The notes beneath the pieces are model-generated. The model saw only the letters and a list, made by a program, of their open reading frames with translations, was not told the origin of the DNA and made no database searches. 64,000 nt of DNA from Arctopsyche grandis (Eukaryota; Arthropoda; Insecta; Trichoptera; Hydropsychidae): NCBI RefSeq assembly GCF_051622035.1, contig NC_135362.1, positions 9,117,501 through 9,181,500 of the forward strand, read 5' to 3'. Shown piece after piece: positions 35,616-56,227 of this stretch. Position numbers and translations under genes: made by a program. The stretch's first letter is position 1; every line of letters starts with the position of its first letter.

Positions 35616-36116
35616 ATAATTGAAATGATTGGCTATGAATTGAAATTATCCTATGTTAATTATTACCCTATCCTTTTCCCTTTTACCTCGCGATATCTCT
35701 ACATATGTAGTTAATATATAAAAAGTGAAACTAAAATAAACCTTGTAAAAATATAACGGCTCATTCACAACGATTCGTAAGTACAATTGGCAATGAATTT
35801 CCCATTACCACAGACTTACATAGAGATAGAGGGTGCTTCTCAGTTTAGCAATGGGACGGTTTATTCGAAGGCAACGATTGGGTCGGGATAACATCGTTAT
35901 TTTCTCGTTTATATCGCAAATGTACATTTCAATATACAACCTTAATCTTAATGGTACACGTGGAAAACCGACAATTTCCACTAACCGTTTTGCTTCATTG
36001 TGAGTTCGATTTGTACAGGGTGACCACGGAGAGCATTGTCATTTTTGATGGACTGGGTACTCGGGATTGCAATTAGCCGTAAAAAAAATATTTTAATTAA
36101 CCATTAATGAAAAAAA

Positions 36117-36540
36117 TGTGGGTAAGTGCAATCGGTTAAGTGCAATCGGATTAGGCCGAGGCGCATCCCTGAAACTGTGCGAACGTTATAATTGGTTTCG
36201 AGGATTATCTGCAGACTAAGTGCAAGTAGGCTAAACAATGGCCACCGAATTGGCGTAGTAGCGGCACTCGGTCACATTCCCGTGGAGTTCTCAGAAGTGA
36301 CCGATAGCGTGGGACTGAGTGTCGTGGGAATACATATCCGGGTTCATGCCTAAACAATAGGGAAATAACCGGACGTCGAAGATGCCCTGAGCGACCTGTT
36401 CCTTTATAAGGAGGTACTTAGACCATATCAAGACATTCTGGACGGAGCACTGCCAGTGCGTGTATCTCCTGAATCACCAATAAATGCTGTGAAATGACTT
36501 TGGCCTTTTACTTGTTTCCTCCACCCACCCCTACGCAACA
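36117..36540 (+). mobile_element. LTR-like segment (fossil), tentative
   Basis: A block with higher GC that starts TGTGGG and ends GCAACA. It has a TATA-like TTTATAAGG and an AATAAA near its right end, the layout of an LTR. No target duplication or second copy is seen, so the call is weak. Confidence 0.3.
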
Positions 36541-36544
36541 ATAA

Positions 36545-37344
36545 TAATAAAAATTATGAATTTTTATTTTGATGTATTTATTTTGTCTTTTTGTTTTTTG
36601 TTATATATTATATATTTTTTTATTATTTCATAATTTTTATCATATTATTATTCTTATTATTTTGATATTTTTATTATACTGTTATTTCTATTTTTTTTCT
36701 TTTTTTGTTTTCTTTAACTATCTTACTCTATTATCATTTTTGTTTCTTATTTTAAATGTTTGAGCTTTTCTTTTTTTTTACCTATATGTGAAAATTATTA
36801 ATTGTTTACTTAACATAATTATATTTTTTTTACTATCAATCTATGTAACTTAATAAACTGTAAATTTTCCAAATAAATAAATAAAATAACTAGGCAAGTG
36901 GTTATTTTACCTAAAAAGTGAACATAGATTGGTCCGTAAATAATTTAACATAAATTTCAGGTGAAAAATGCCATAAATTCATCAAGTCCATTCGTAATAA
37001 TTAATAATCACAATTGAAACAACCATCGGATCGCAATTATTACGACTTAATTGGCATGTGTTGCCATGCATCAGTGTAGCTACTACGAATGAACCAGTGG
37101 TGCTACAAGAGAACTGTCAAACTGAAAGAAGACTCGCTACTCACTACAACTTATAATATTCGTAACAACTAAACTGCATATGTACAATAAACATTCGGGA
37201 ATTGTAATTGCGTACACGCGCCAATGTTGCAATACTCAAATACATATATTTGTATTCGAGCGGTGGGAATCGGAAAAGCGATGCTGCCAGTCGTTAAAAA
37301 TGAAGCTTATATGAGTGAAACGATGGAATTGTTAAGACTTAACT
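36545..37344. other. T-rich spacer
   Basis: The stretch 36560-36880 is a long TTTTATT-rich, low-complexity run. The rest is ordinary spacer. The open frames here reflect composition only. Confidence 0.4.
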
Positions 37345-38080
37345 ATTTAATGTGACGGGTGGGAAGAAAGTAAAGTAGCAACGAACCAACATGGCCGAGT
37401 TGGTCCCAACTCGCAGGATGGTGACCGAAACTCGACCGTGCGTAGAACCACCACACTTAGACTAAAAACTTCATCCCGCTGAAAATGTTAATCATTTTGG
37501 ATATTTAATACTGAAAATAAACAAATTCAAGATTACCTAATCCACAATACGACATTTGCATCGATTTTTAATGAAATGCTATGCCTGTACGTATGTATGT
37601 ATATGTACTTAATTCACGATAAAATAATTTCCAGTTATTATTGCTGGCGTAATTTTGGCGATTTACTTATCAATCGATATACAACCGGTATTTTAATTCC
37701 TAGTTGGTACTCCTAATTGGTGGGGGTACGGCCATTTGCCTAATGGTTTTTTTAAAATTTTGTGTTCAGTAACAATTGAACAGTAGTTCCTTATGAAATA
37801 TGTAGGTTGAGAAATTGCGAAGCACGAGTAACCTAATTTAAAAAGTTTCACCAGGCGCTCCACGAACAAAAGACGGCCAGGATTGAAAACTGCATCGGGG
37901 AAGATGAACGTTACCTTTCTGACGTGATTTTTGCTACGTTACGAAATTGATATATTTCCTCAAACATGTAAAATTAGTTATATAGGGGCTATACGACATG
38001 GTCGAGTTTGGGCTGCCATCCTGTAAGTTGGTAATATTGGTGGCTACCACTTTACTTCCTTCCTGAACGTTACATTAAAT
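37345..38080. mobile_element. TIR element, about 740 bp
   Basis: Roughly 115 bp at each end pair as imperfect inverted repeats. They start ATTTAATGTGACGG on the left and end ACGTTACATTAAAT on the right. Shared inner motifs include GAAAGTAAAGT and CAGGATGG. There is no ORF between them and no family assignment. Confidence 0.65.
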
Positions 38081-38949
38081 GGTTGTTCATTCCTTTCGCC
38101 CCCAGAGTTTTTTAATTAATTCTGTTTTGTTTTTTTTTTTAATGGAGATGCTCTTCGTGGTCATCCTGTTCAAATTTGAGGGTTTCTTTTGTTCCTTTTA
38201 AAAAATAAATTTTTATTTATTGAATCAAATTGCAAACCAAAATGGATTAAAGTGTGCTTGCTACTCATTATTAAATCAATACTACTCAATATTAATATTT
38301 GTTCTAAAATTTCACACATTCAATTAGCGAAAATCATGCAAGTTTTAAAAATTGAGAAATTTAAAATAAAATATAAATATATAAAGAACGTAAAAAACGG
38401 TCCAGGGTTCGACACTGATTATATATCAGCCAAAATTCCGAGGCTGAAATATTTTCAATACTTAATCTATTGATCTGTAGATAAAGCAAAAAGTTACATA
38501 GCTAATCCATTTAGCTTCCGAAACGCTCATACATCTTTTATATATGTATGTAAATACACTGACGTGTGGAAATTTTAAAATAAACCTCGACTGAAAATTT
38601 CGTATATTATAGGTATATATAATATAAAAGGGGTCGGTGTAACTTACGAAAGTTAAATAAAAGCTGTCGATTTTGCGGTCTGGGGTTTTGGGAAAAGGCA
38701 ATGGACTTTGACGTCACGCGAATTCGCGTGGGCTGAATAATTTCCTAGCGGCCCCTAATTCTGTTAAGCAGATGTAATTTCAGATCATGTTGGTGTCGCA
38801 TGTTTATAAATTCACCGGGGGCGAGTTTTGAAATTTTGTCAGTATAATATAATCTTTGGCACGAAAATATACAACAAAGTTCAAAAATTGTACGATAAAC
38901 TATGTACGTATGTATTATATACTATATATAAAAACGGACTGTCGCTAAA

Positions 38950-39066
38950 TATATTTGTATATTTGTATATTTGTATATTTGTATATTTGTATATTTGTAT
39001 ATTTGTATATTTGTATATTTGTATATTTGTATATTTGTATATTTGTATATTTGTATATTTGTATGT
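38950..39066 (+). repeat. 8-bp tandem repeat, unit ATATTTGT
   Basis: About fourteen near-perfect copies of ATATTTGT inside the family-C Helitron. Confidence 0.9.
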
Positions 39067-39106
39067 GACGGACGATCAACCATCAACCAGTATGGGGAAC
39101 AAATTT

Positions 39107-39520
39107 TTTTTTTTTTTCATATTTTTCAGTTTTTTAATTTTTTTCATTTTTTCAGTTTTTTCATTTTTTTCATTTTTTCAGTTTTTTCATTTTTTTCATT
39201 TTTTCAGTTTTTTCATTTTTTTCATTTTTTTCATTTTTTCAGTTTTTTCATTTTTTTCATTTTTTCAGTTTTTTCATTTTTTTCATTTTTTTCATTTTTT
39301 CAGTTTTTTCATTTTTTTCATTTTTTCAGTTTTTTCATTTTTTTCATTTTTTTCATTTTTTCAGTTTTTTCATTTTTTTCATTTTTTCAGTTTCTTCATT
39401 TTTTTCATTTTTTCAGTTTTTTCATTTTTTTCATTTTTTTCATTTTTTCAGTTTTTTCATTTTTTTCATTTTTTCAGTTTTTCATTTTTTTCATTTTTTT
39501 CATTTTTTCAGTTTTTTCAT
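39107..39520 (+). repeat. Pyrimidine minisatellite
   Basis: Units of TTTTTTCAT and TTTTTTCAGT alternate in a higher-order pattern of about 35-45 bp. On the plus strand there are almost no purines but those of CA and CAG, so the tract could form triplex DNA and resembles repeated splice acceptors. Confidence 0.85.
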
Positions 39521-39975
39521 TGCCGGGGGCGCTGGCGGCGCTGGGGGCGAAGCCCCCGGGGTGCCAAAGGCATCGGGGCGCTGGGGGCGCCGGAGGCGTC
39601 GGCGGCGCTGGGGGCGAAGCCCACGGGATGCCGAAGGCATCGGGGACGCTGGGGGCGAAGCCCCCGGGGTGCCGAAGGCATCGGGGGGGCTGGGGGCGAC
39701 GGGATGCCGAAGGCATCGGGGACGCTGGGGGCGAAGCCCCCGGGGTGCCGAAGGCATCGGGGGGGCTGGGGGCGCCGGAGGCGTCGGCGGCGCTGGGGGC
39801 GAAGCCCCCGGGGTGCCGAAGGCATCGGGGGTGCTGGGGGCGCCGGAGGCGTCGGCGGCGCTGGGGGCGAAGCCCCCGGGGTGCCGAAGGCGTCGGGGGC
39901 GCCGGAGGCGTCGGCGGCGCTGGGGCCGAAGGCCCCGGAGCGACGGAGGCATCGGGGGCAAAGGCGTCAGGAGGT
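39521..39975 (+). repeat. GC-rich minisatellite with GGGGGCGAAGCCCCC hairpins
   Basis: Degenerate units with GGGGGCGAAGCCCCCGGGG and GCCGAAGGCATCGGGG recur eight or more times. Each holds a hairpin around GAAG. The block is very GC-rich in an AT-rich region. Frames on both strands are open by composition, which gives false ORFs of up to about 390 codons. Confidence 0.85.
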
Positions 39976-40542
39976 CGGCGATGCACAAAACGTAGTTCGT
40001 AATTCGTAATCACTTCGTAATTCGTGCATCAATTTCTTTCCGAAACCAGTCGATTCAATATCTTTAACTTTATTTTTATTCGAGTTTCAATTCCTCTTCG
40101 AAACCACCCGTTGAAATCAACGGGTCCAACACTAGTTTGAAATAATAAAATAATAATGATCGTTCAGTTGTTTTTACGATGTTAAATTCAAAAGTAGCAA
40201 AACTTGATTCGAGTGTTTTAATATTTATTGAAATTTAATTATTAATGGCAAGAAAGACCTGTCTTATTCCCTTTACTCGAAATAGCACATAAATCGGCAT
40301 TTGAGCTTCTTTACTTTGACTGGAATTTTATGTCTACTTATACATACATACATACATAGTTTGAAAGCTCGTACTTTCAAGAGTGCGGCATTAAGAAGGG
40401 TGAATACATATATAACATCTCAAGGATTGTTTTACGCTTTGAATATGATTTTTTTTATCCAGCGCAGAAAAAAGCAATCTATTATATACATGTTTTTATT
40501 TTATACATATATTATATACGATATGATATATAATATGTATAT

Positions 40543-40812
40543 GTTACAGTTGAAGTGTATCTTACATTTGTAATATATTTTGATTTATTGGAATATATTC
40601 CATCTAACCTGGTACCAACTGCCGTTATAGTTGAAGTGTATTTTCAGTTTTAATATATTTTGACGTATGTAGTTGGAATATATTACGTCTAACCCAAGTA
40701 AGTTGATCCATATGGCGAATTACATTCCAAGCAGTCAAAATATATTACAAATGAAAATACAGTTCAACTATAAGTTGGTACCAGATAATATGGAGAGATT
40801 AGGTTTTCATAA
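40543..40812 (+). mobile_element. Left part of a second 16356-type TIR element
   Basis: It matches 16356-16625 from GTTACAGTTGAAGTGTATC through GAGAGATTAGGTTTTC. The right inverted end is not found. Confidence 0.65.
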
Positions 40813-40858
40813 AAACGTTGGTGCAAGCGAGATGGGAAGTAGTCCGACTGTTTACGCG

Positions 40859-41750
40859 TTGTTATGTACCTTCCTTATCATTAACAGTCAGCATCATCAA
40901 GAATCCGCTAACACGTCCACAAATGACGATCAACACATGCAGAAGTCAAAGGCAACGACCCCTTCGCCTATTCCAGAAGGACGGGTTCAACGATCGATCG
41001 TTTAACGATCGATAAACCCCTCGTGTAGGATGCACGCGCTCGAAATTAGGTCAACCAAAAAACCACTGACCCCATAAAAACCACGTGCTCCTAAAGCAAG
41101 TGCGGCTTTGAACCCAATGTAATAAAATTCGTGTCCTGAAATTAGGTCAGCGCATGACCCTATTCTCAAACTAATTGCGTCCTGGCACTGAACCCATAAA
41201 AACCCGAACAGAAACCACGGCACGTTGAACCAAGCACGCGCCTCAAATATAGGTCAAACACGTGTGTCCAAAGAACAAAGAAGGACACATGTCACGAGTA
41301 CACATGTCCTATATCAGGTCAACGTACGTCCAAAGAACAAAAGAATGACACATGTCACGAGTACACGTGGTCAACACCAGGTCAACGCACATTTCAAGAA
41401 CAAAGAGTGACACGTGTCCTAGAAAAGTATATAAACCAATACCCCCGACACAACATTAGACAGTATTCTCCTGGAGACCGACCAGCATACTTCTCCGCAG
41501 ACAGTATTCCCCTGGAGTCTGACCAGCATACTTCTCCGAAGAGTGAACTTCTGGAGCTGAACCAGACCATTTCTCCGAAGCTCCAACCTCTTCGTATCAA
41601 CTGAGCAAGGATGGACGATCCTCTTTCGAACTCGACTGAGTTTCACTTCAGCAGCCAAACTGAAGTCCACCTGGAACAACACGTCTACAAACGGACACTC
41701 CAGCATTCATCAAAAGGATCCACTACTGTCGGACTTCCTGTATATACAAG
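40859..41750 (+). mobile_element. LTR-like promoter segment (fossil), tentative
   Basis: A GC-richer block with three tandem units of about 62 bp (41250-41420), each containing ACACGTG-type E-boxes and CAAAGAACAAA. A TATA box (GTATATAAACC, 41427) follows, then a repeated leader containing GACCAGCATACTTCTCCG. This is the layout of an LTR with enhancer repeats. A Helitron cuts its right end. Family and left boundary are unsure. Confidence 0.35.
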
Positions 41751-41932
41751 CTAGTGGTTTTGTCCGGCTTCGCTCGGTGTTTGTAATATCATATCATAAT
41801 AACAGCTTGAACATGGAAACAAATAATATTCAACGATATCGATATCGTCATCATAGAAACTTTGATTTGTTTTCGATGTTCCCAACAAACCTCACATAGT
41901 TACAAAGTCTCTTTCGAAATTATATATTAGGA
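41751..41932 (-). mobile_element. Helitron, family A
   Basis: The minus-strand 3' end is CTAG at 41751-41754, with the family motif TTTTGTCCGGCTTCGCTCGG on the plus strand. Its 5' end meets the next Helitron directly. Confidence 0.8.
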
Positions 41933-42300
41933 TAGCTGAACCCGGCATGCGTTGCAATGCCAGAATAAAACATCCCGTTCCCGTTTCCGTTCCCGTTGCG
42001 TTCCCGTTTCAAGTGATGGTTGGAGCTCAACTCGTGTCTCTTCAAAGCCGTGTCGTTATAGACTACCTGGTAACGTGTTTACCAACAAACACATTTCCTT
42101 GACTACACAATGGCGCTTCATACTTTCGCCTCGGTAAAATCGTAATATTATTATTAATAAGAGGTTTTTCCCGTTTTTTTCATAGTAAGCTTCCCGCACA
42201 TGCATACAACAAATCCTGAAAGTTCCACCGTAATCGGTTGAGTGGCTTGAGAGCCTATACGAGACAGTCAAACAGACATTCAATTTTATATATGTATGTA
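41933..42300 (-). mobile_element. Helitron, family B, joined to a family-A copy
   Basis: The 3' end motif TAGCTGAACCCGGCATGC (plus strand) adjoins the family-A 5' end at 41931-41933. The CCCGTTCCCGTTTCCG minisatellite and the CGAGACAGTC head are present. The 5' base is degraded. Confidence 0.75.
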
Positions 42301-42307
42301 TATACAT

Positions 42308-43589
42308 CAGTGCTACTCAAACTATGGTCCGCGGCCTAGTACTGGTCCGTGTACCTGCGGTAGCCGGTCCGTGCACAAAGAAGTAAATACAAAATTAAAA
42401 CAATAGCTTATTATAACGTATATATTAATTAATTTAGAAGATAATCTAATTGATCTGACTACAAATGAAGAATTAAAAGTGTTTTGAAACCACAACTTCA
42501 CTTGCGTCCTTTTAGATCAAATTGAAAGCAGAATTCTTCCCGGATATTTAAAAATATGCACTGAAACTCTTTTACCTTTACGAGACTGGTTTCTCAACCA
42601 TTAGTTTAATAAAGACAAAATATTATGGAATTAATTGTTTTCGATAAAACCACGACTGGATAAGTTATCAAATAGCAAACAAGCTCATGTTTCATTAGTT
42701 TTTTTTTTCATTTTCATTTTTTATCTTTGTTTAAGTACATATATGATATATAGATATTGTACTTCTTTGAATTCAAAAAAATAAATTTTACTACTTATGT
42801 ATATTTAATACTATTTTTATTTGCTATATGAACAAATTTTCACTTATATTCATATTTTATTTTATTTAAAAAAATCAATACCACAGATACTTGACAGGTT
42901 GCCCCAAAGCGTCAATGTGATTATAATATAAATAATAAAAATCATAAAAATTATAAAAAAAACTTCATAAAAAAATAATAAAAATAAAAATCAAGTAAAA
43001 AATATGTACACAAAAAAAAAACAAAGAAATAAGATTGAAAAATTTATATCGTGCTATTTAGGATGTGTTCCACCAACTCAACATAACTGGCATCGAAGAG
43101 GTCCAAGTAATGTGCCAGTAAGTTAACGAGTCGAACAGCTCTCGAGAGGGGGGAGTTCATGAGCACGTTTGATTTAGCCCTAATTGGCAAAAATATATCA
43201 TGTTTTCTTAAAACTCTATGATTTTCCGGGGCCCAGAATTTTAGTTTCTCCAGGATAGCGGGATTGAGAATCTCTCCTCTAAGTAATTTTACGAAATGTT
43301 TCCCAAGAAAAAATCTCTTCTCTTTGCCAGGGAGTTGAAACCCAAAGATCCCAAGACAAAGGCACTAGGGAACAGATATGGATAAAATCCAAATGTCTTC
43401 AGATATAAAAATCTAAGGAATTTCCTTTGGACTCGTTCCAACATTAGAGAGTAACGAAGTTGATAGGGAGACCATATAATGGAGCATAATGTATGTATAA
43501 GCTTTTTATTTAAAAATATGATGCTGATCTGTGAGAATTACTGCAAAATATATGCTGGTCCGCCAACTGAAAAAGTTTGAGTAGCACTG
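42308..43589 (+). mobile_element. hAT element remnant with nested LINE
   Basis: The ends CAGTGCTACTCAAACT and AGTTTGAGTAGCACTG are perfect inverted repeats over 16 bp. The flanking octamers are ATATACAT and ATATATGT (6 of 8). A short frame near 42582-42623 reads ETGFSTISLIKTKY, as at the carboxy end of ZBED-like hAT transposases. A LINE fragment occupies 42853-43495. Confidence 0.75.
42853..43495 (-). mobile_element. Truncated copy of the 56228-60478 LINE
   Basis: It matches the 3' part of that LINE on the minus strand, for example AAAGGCACTAGGGAACAG, AGGAATTTCCTTTGGACTCG and GACCATATAATGG. It carries the same end near ACCACAGATACTTGACAGG and a TTTTATTT tail. It is 5'-truncated and lies inside the hAT remnant. 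Confidence 0.75.
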
Positions 43590-43614
43590 ATATATGTACA
43601 TAGATATAACATAT

Positions 43615-43688
43615 GTATAATTTTATTTTAATTCGTGTATCAATTCATTTCCAAAGCCACCCGTTAAAATTAACGGGCACAACACTAG
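43615..43688 (+). mobile_element. Helitron, family C, 3' end only
   Basis: The stem CCCGTTAAAATTAACGGG, then CACAACACTAG (to 43688), then T. It is the same terminal structure as at 40110-40135. Confidence 0.75.
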
Positions 43689-43699
43689 TAACATATTTT

Positions 43700-44240
43700 T
43701 AAGGTTCTTAGTAAAGATCTTAGAACAATAAAAATTGAGATTTATAGTTTACCGTCTGCATTGACTACTGAAATGAAATCATTTCCCGGCTTTCTGCCGA
43801 ACGGTTCGCGGTTTATTTCAACTTCGTATTTATTTAGCCGCGGATGCAATCACGAGAATGGTGATAGCGTCGAATCAATCATTCGCTGATCAAACAAAGT
43901 TAGGAACGAAAGTCGCGTCGGAAAATGGGAAAGCGCAAAAGCGCATGTCTGTTTGAAGGCTTCAAATCATTTCCCCAATTCGCACAAGCGGGCCCAGTGA
44001 TGACCGGCGGCTCAGATCGCGTCGACGTGTTGTCCTCTCACACACATTTCCTCTCAAGTACGCGAACTTTTACTTGAATATTTTTCGCATTGGATTCTGG
44101 ACCGCACTTTCCAGGAAGATTGGTCCTCTTATTAGCAAGGATCGCTCGTCAGCTGCCAATGGAAGTTAGAGCGATCGACTTTGGCGAATGTTTCGTTTCG
44201 TTGTTTACCACGTACACTGCAACGGAATTCACTTTTTAAG
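43700..44240 (+). promoter_or_regulatory. Probable promoter and 5' untranslated exon of the four-pass gene
   Basis: A non-repetitive, GC-richer block in an AT-rich repeat field. It ends in AAG followed by GTAATG (44241), a usable donor, with an acceptor (TTCTAG, 45515) 27 bp before the ATG of the downstream gene. No TATA box is obvious. This is an inference from composition and splice signals only. Confidence 0.35.
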
Positions 44241-45024
44241 GTAATGTGGTATTATTTATTTTGTCAATTGCTTTGAAATATACATGTGTTCTATTTGAAA
44301 GTTTTTTCTTTATTATTTTGATTTTTATTAAATTGTTTTGATTGAGTTTTGTATGTTTGATTTTGAGGCGTTGACTTTATATGAAAGTTATGATACGTAA
44401 TATAACATACACATTTATGTATGTCAAGTTGAGAATAAATTAAAGGATTCGGTAGGTTTGAACGTATGTATATACATTTTCTATATAGTTTTTTTTTATT
44501 ATTTTTAATTGCCATAATAAGTTTATAAAATAATACAAGACAAATTTGTATATTTTTCAATATCGATTTCATCATTTTATTTATATAAATTTTATATGAC
44601 GTAACAGTATTATTAGAAATTATTTTATACATATATATATAATACATTAAATTTGTACATTAGTTTGATTACAGTGGAGATAATATTTGCCTAAAATTTT
44701 CTAAATAAAATAAAAATGCTCAGTTTTTAAAATTTTATTTGTAGGCATAATAAAAAAATGTGGATGTATTATTATTTAATTTATTATTTGAAATGCCCGG
44801 CTCTGTCCAATTTTTTGTAATTCAAATTTAGGAATGCTGTTGTCTAATGGGATTTGTATTATTTTTGTTGAAACTTTCGAAACGATAATTCGTATGTAGT
44901 TAGAGAAAATCATAACCTGGATCTTTTTATTTAAATAGATTTTACAAAACATAAATAAGAAACAATTCAGAATCGGTGCGAGTAAATTATGTATATGTAT
45001 ATATTTTATTTTACATAAATATAT

Positions 45025-45185
45025 GCTAGGAAGGCCTAACAGGTAGAGATATGCGCCTTCTTGGATAATTAATTACAAACATTGCACCATTTTTTATTAT
45101 ATAAATAACTGTATTTCGAGAGGCTGAAGAAGACGAAATTAACAATTAATTAATCCATAGAGACATCTATGGATTTAGACTTTTA
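45025..45185 (-). mobile_element. SINE 3' half
   Basis: AGGAAGGCCTAACAGG at the low end and ATAGATGTCTC-type body sequence near 45170 match the SINE at 1340-1800 in reverse. Confidence 0.7.
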
Positions 45186-45541
45186 CATAAATTTTTACGT
45201 TTTGTACATAAATCGTTTGAAATGTCTTAATTTGTACATAAATCGTTTGGGAGACATTTCAAACACAAAAGTGTTTGAAATGTCTCCCAAATATAGACTT
45301 CATTATTGAATATTTCAAAATGACAAATCGCATGATACGCGTGACGCAATTTCGACTCGACAAAACGACCCTATAAAATATGCACGTGACTACATTGTAC
45401 CCCACTTTGCGTATCATATGATACAGAGAGTTGATGTAACTCATTTCGATCGATGGCATTTGTGAAAACGTACATTTCATGGTGGTTTATTTATATTTTT
45501 TTAATTTAATTCTAGCTATGATGTAAGGATGAAGTTGAGCG

Positions 45542-54279
<8,738 letters not shown>

Positions 54280-54904
54280 TACCTGCCAGTTTTGTTAAAG
54301 GACATTTCCGATAGCCCTCCAGCCGACGATGAGTCACTCCTGGTCGGATACGACAGTTCTTCAGAGATGAGTTTTCCCGAATCGTATTGATCGCGAGGAA
54401 AGCTCGCGAACGGGTGGAAAATCCGCCCATCTGTGATTACGTGTTTGTCATACATTGCGTGTTATCGATACTGTTTCGAAACTTTTATAACAAACCAATT
54501 AAAAACTGACGTATCCTTTAGAAAATCTCTCGATTTTCCGAACTTTTCCTCACAAAGTCAGGCAACTACGTACATTTTCGTCGTATTGCAATACGTACGC
54601 ACATATTGTATATACTTTTTGAAAAAAAAAATCCTAGATAATTGACAATATAATGTTACATGAAAATCTGTGATGTAAGTTACCGATCGCTTTATTTTTT
54701 AAAGAAGATTTTTTGTAGGAAAAGTTAATAAGTTGTTTGATAGCAATTCATACTAAATGGATATCCATGCTGTATTCGATACCTTTTGTTGCAATACATT
54801 ACAACAAACATACGCTTTTCTCATGAAACTGTGTAATATTTTTATGTAACCTACTATTATATTATATGAATGTATTTATAATATGTTATATTATCAAATG
54901 ATGA

Positions 54905-54910
54905 AATAAA
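54905..54910 (+). terminator. Poly(A) signal for the four-pass gene
   Basis: AATAAA about 630 nt after the stop codon, in a stretch with T-rich sequence just downstream. A second signal is near 54958. Confidence 0.45.
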
Positions 54911-54989
54911 AGTATTTTTGATATAATTATTTTGTATATTTCTTAGTTGTGTTTATGAATAAATGTTTAGTGTTTTATTTATAATATTG

Positions 54990-56227
54990 AGAGGAAGTGA
55001 AAGTGTGATGGGAGGCGATGAAAAGAGATTGCGTTAATTAAGAAGGACGTCCCTTTTTTGGCTGACAAACTAATTAGATTGTCTTCTCAGTTGGGAAACT
55101 CCCGGCGCGAAGGTCGCAAACGGAAATAATTAGGTAATTTAGATTAAGGAATAATTACAGATTACAAATTATAAATTGATAAACAAACAACGGAAAACAT
55201 CTCGTCTCGTTTCATTGCCGTTCAATTACGGAAAAGCGCCCGTTCAACGCAACTCTAAACGAAATGCGAGATGTCGCTCACTTTACATACACATTACATC
55301 ATATTATACGTTGTATTATTTATTTTTGCGGAAGAAAAATGCGAGAAGAGAAGTGTAATTGGTGTTAGCCGGAAAGGTCTCGAGATAAATAGGCGGAAGC
55401 TCATGATATATTAACCGTAATGAGTAGAAGAAAATAGCAGCGTCTTCTTCTCTGCCCTTCGAGGCAGATTTTTATTTTTTCCCTTATCTTTTTTTCGCCC
55501 ACAGCCCAGACGTACATAAATATGCGTCTCGAATATACAACCGATATACATATACTAATATATGTATGCGTGTTACACACGCCTTCGTATAATATTCATA
55601 GTCATAAATAATGAGGAAGGTGGTGCAGTTGGTAATCGCTCTGTGCAGATGGTGGAATTTGTACGGAAAGCTTTTGTGCACAGTTTGCGATGAAATTTAT
55701 GGGCAAAGCGCACACCATAATGCAAATGACCCTATAAATTCCCATGAGAAAAGTCATTAGGCATTTTTTTCCTTTGCGAGAGGCGAACGAAGTGCGAAGC
55801 TTTCGCACCGACATTGTAAAATTTGCATCGCGCGCTTCCTACGTGTCGTTAAATGATACTTTAATACGAGTACGTTCTAAAAAATATGATATCGACTTCG
55901 AATTGTTATGGATGTTCTCTTCCTGCATTTTACAGTACATAACCGACGATAAAATATATTTTATGGAAGATATACGTACACCTATAAGGTAGTACGAGTT
56001 ACATACATTATGTAGATACATACATTATGTAGATACATACATATACGATTTAGGTAAACCTTACCTCAAGGTACATAACATACACATTTTCCTCACTTTT
56101 GCGATGATTAATCCGAGTAGTAAATCAACAGAAAATTCTTAGCTATTTTAGACTTGGTTTAATACATAGATTTTGACACATTTGACGATATCAAATTTGT
56201 CAAAATGAAGTTAGAGTTTGCTTTAAT
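54990..56227. other. Intergenic, largely non-repetitive
   Basis: No transposon ends or credible exon are recognised. The stretch 55000-55990 has balanced composition, and an octamer ATGCAAAT near 55720 is a POU-factor type site. It may include regulatory DNA. An ACATACATTATGTAGAT repeat lies near 56010-56040. Confidence 0.35.

Larger units (their letters stand above)
38930..40135 (+). mobile_element. Helitron, family C, carrying three minisatellites
   Basis: It begins near ACTATATATAAAAACGG, like other Helitron heads. The 3' end has the stem CCCGTTGAAATCAACGGG, 9 bp, then CTAG (40132-40135) before T. Inside are an 8-bp AT-rich tandem repeat (38950-39066), a pyrimidine repeat (39107-39520) and a GC-rich repeat (39521-39975). 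The same 3' end recurs at 43615-43688. The exact 5' base is unclear, as the expected TC is changed. Confidence 0.75.

Noticed and set aside
38828-40013. Long overlapping ORFs of up to 393 codons on both strands
   Set aside because: They are open only because the sequence is a series of minisatellites without stop triplets in several frames. The translations are repeats (FFIFFIF, GGAGG, APPTPP) and change frame freely. No real protein.
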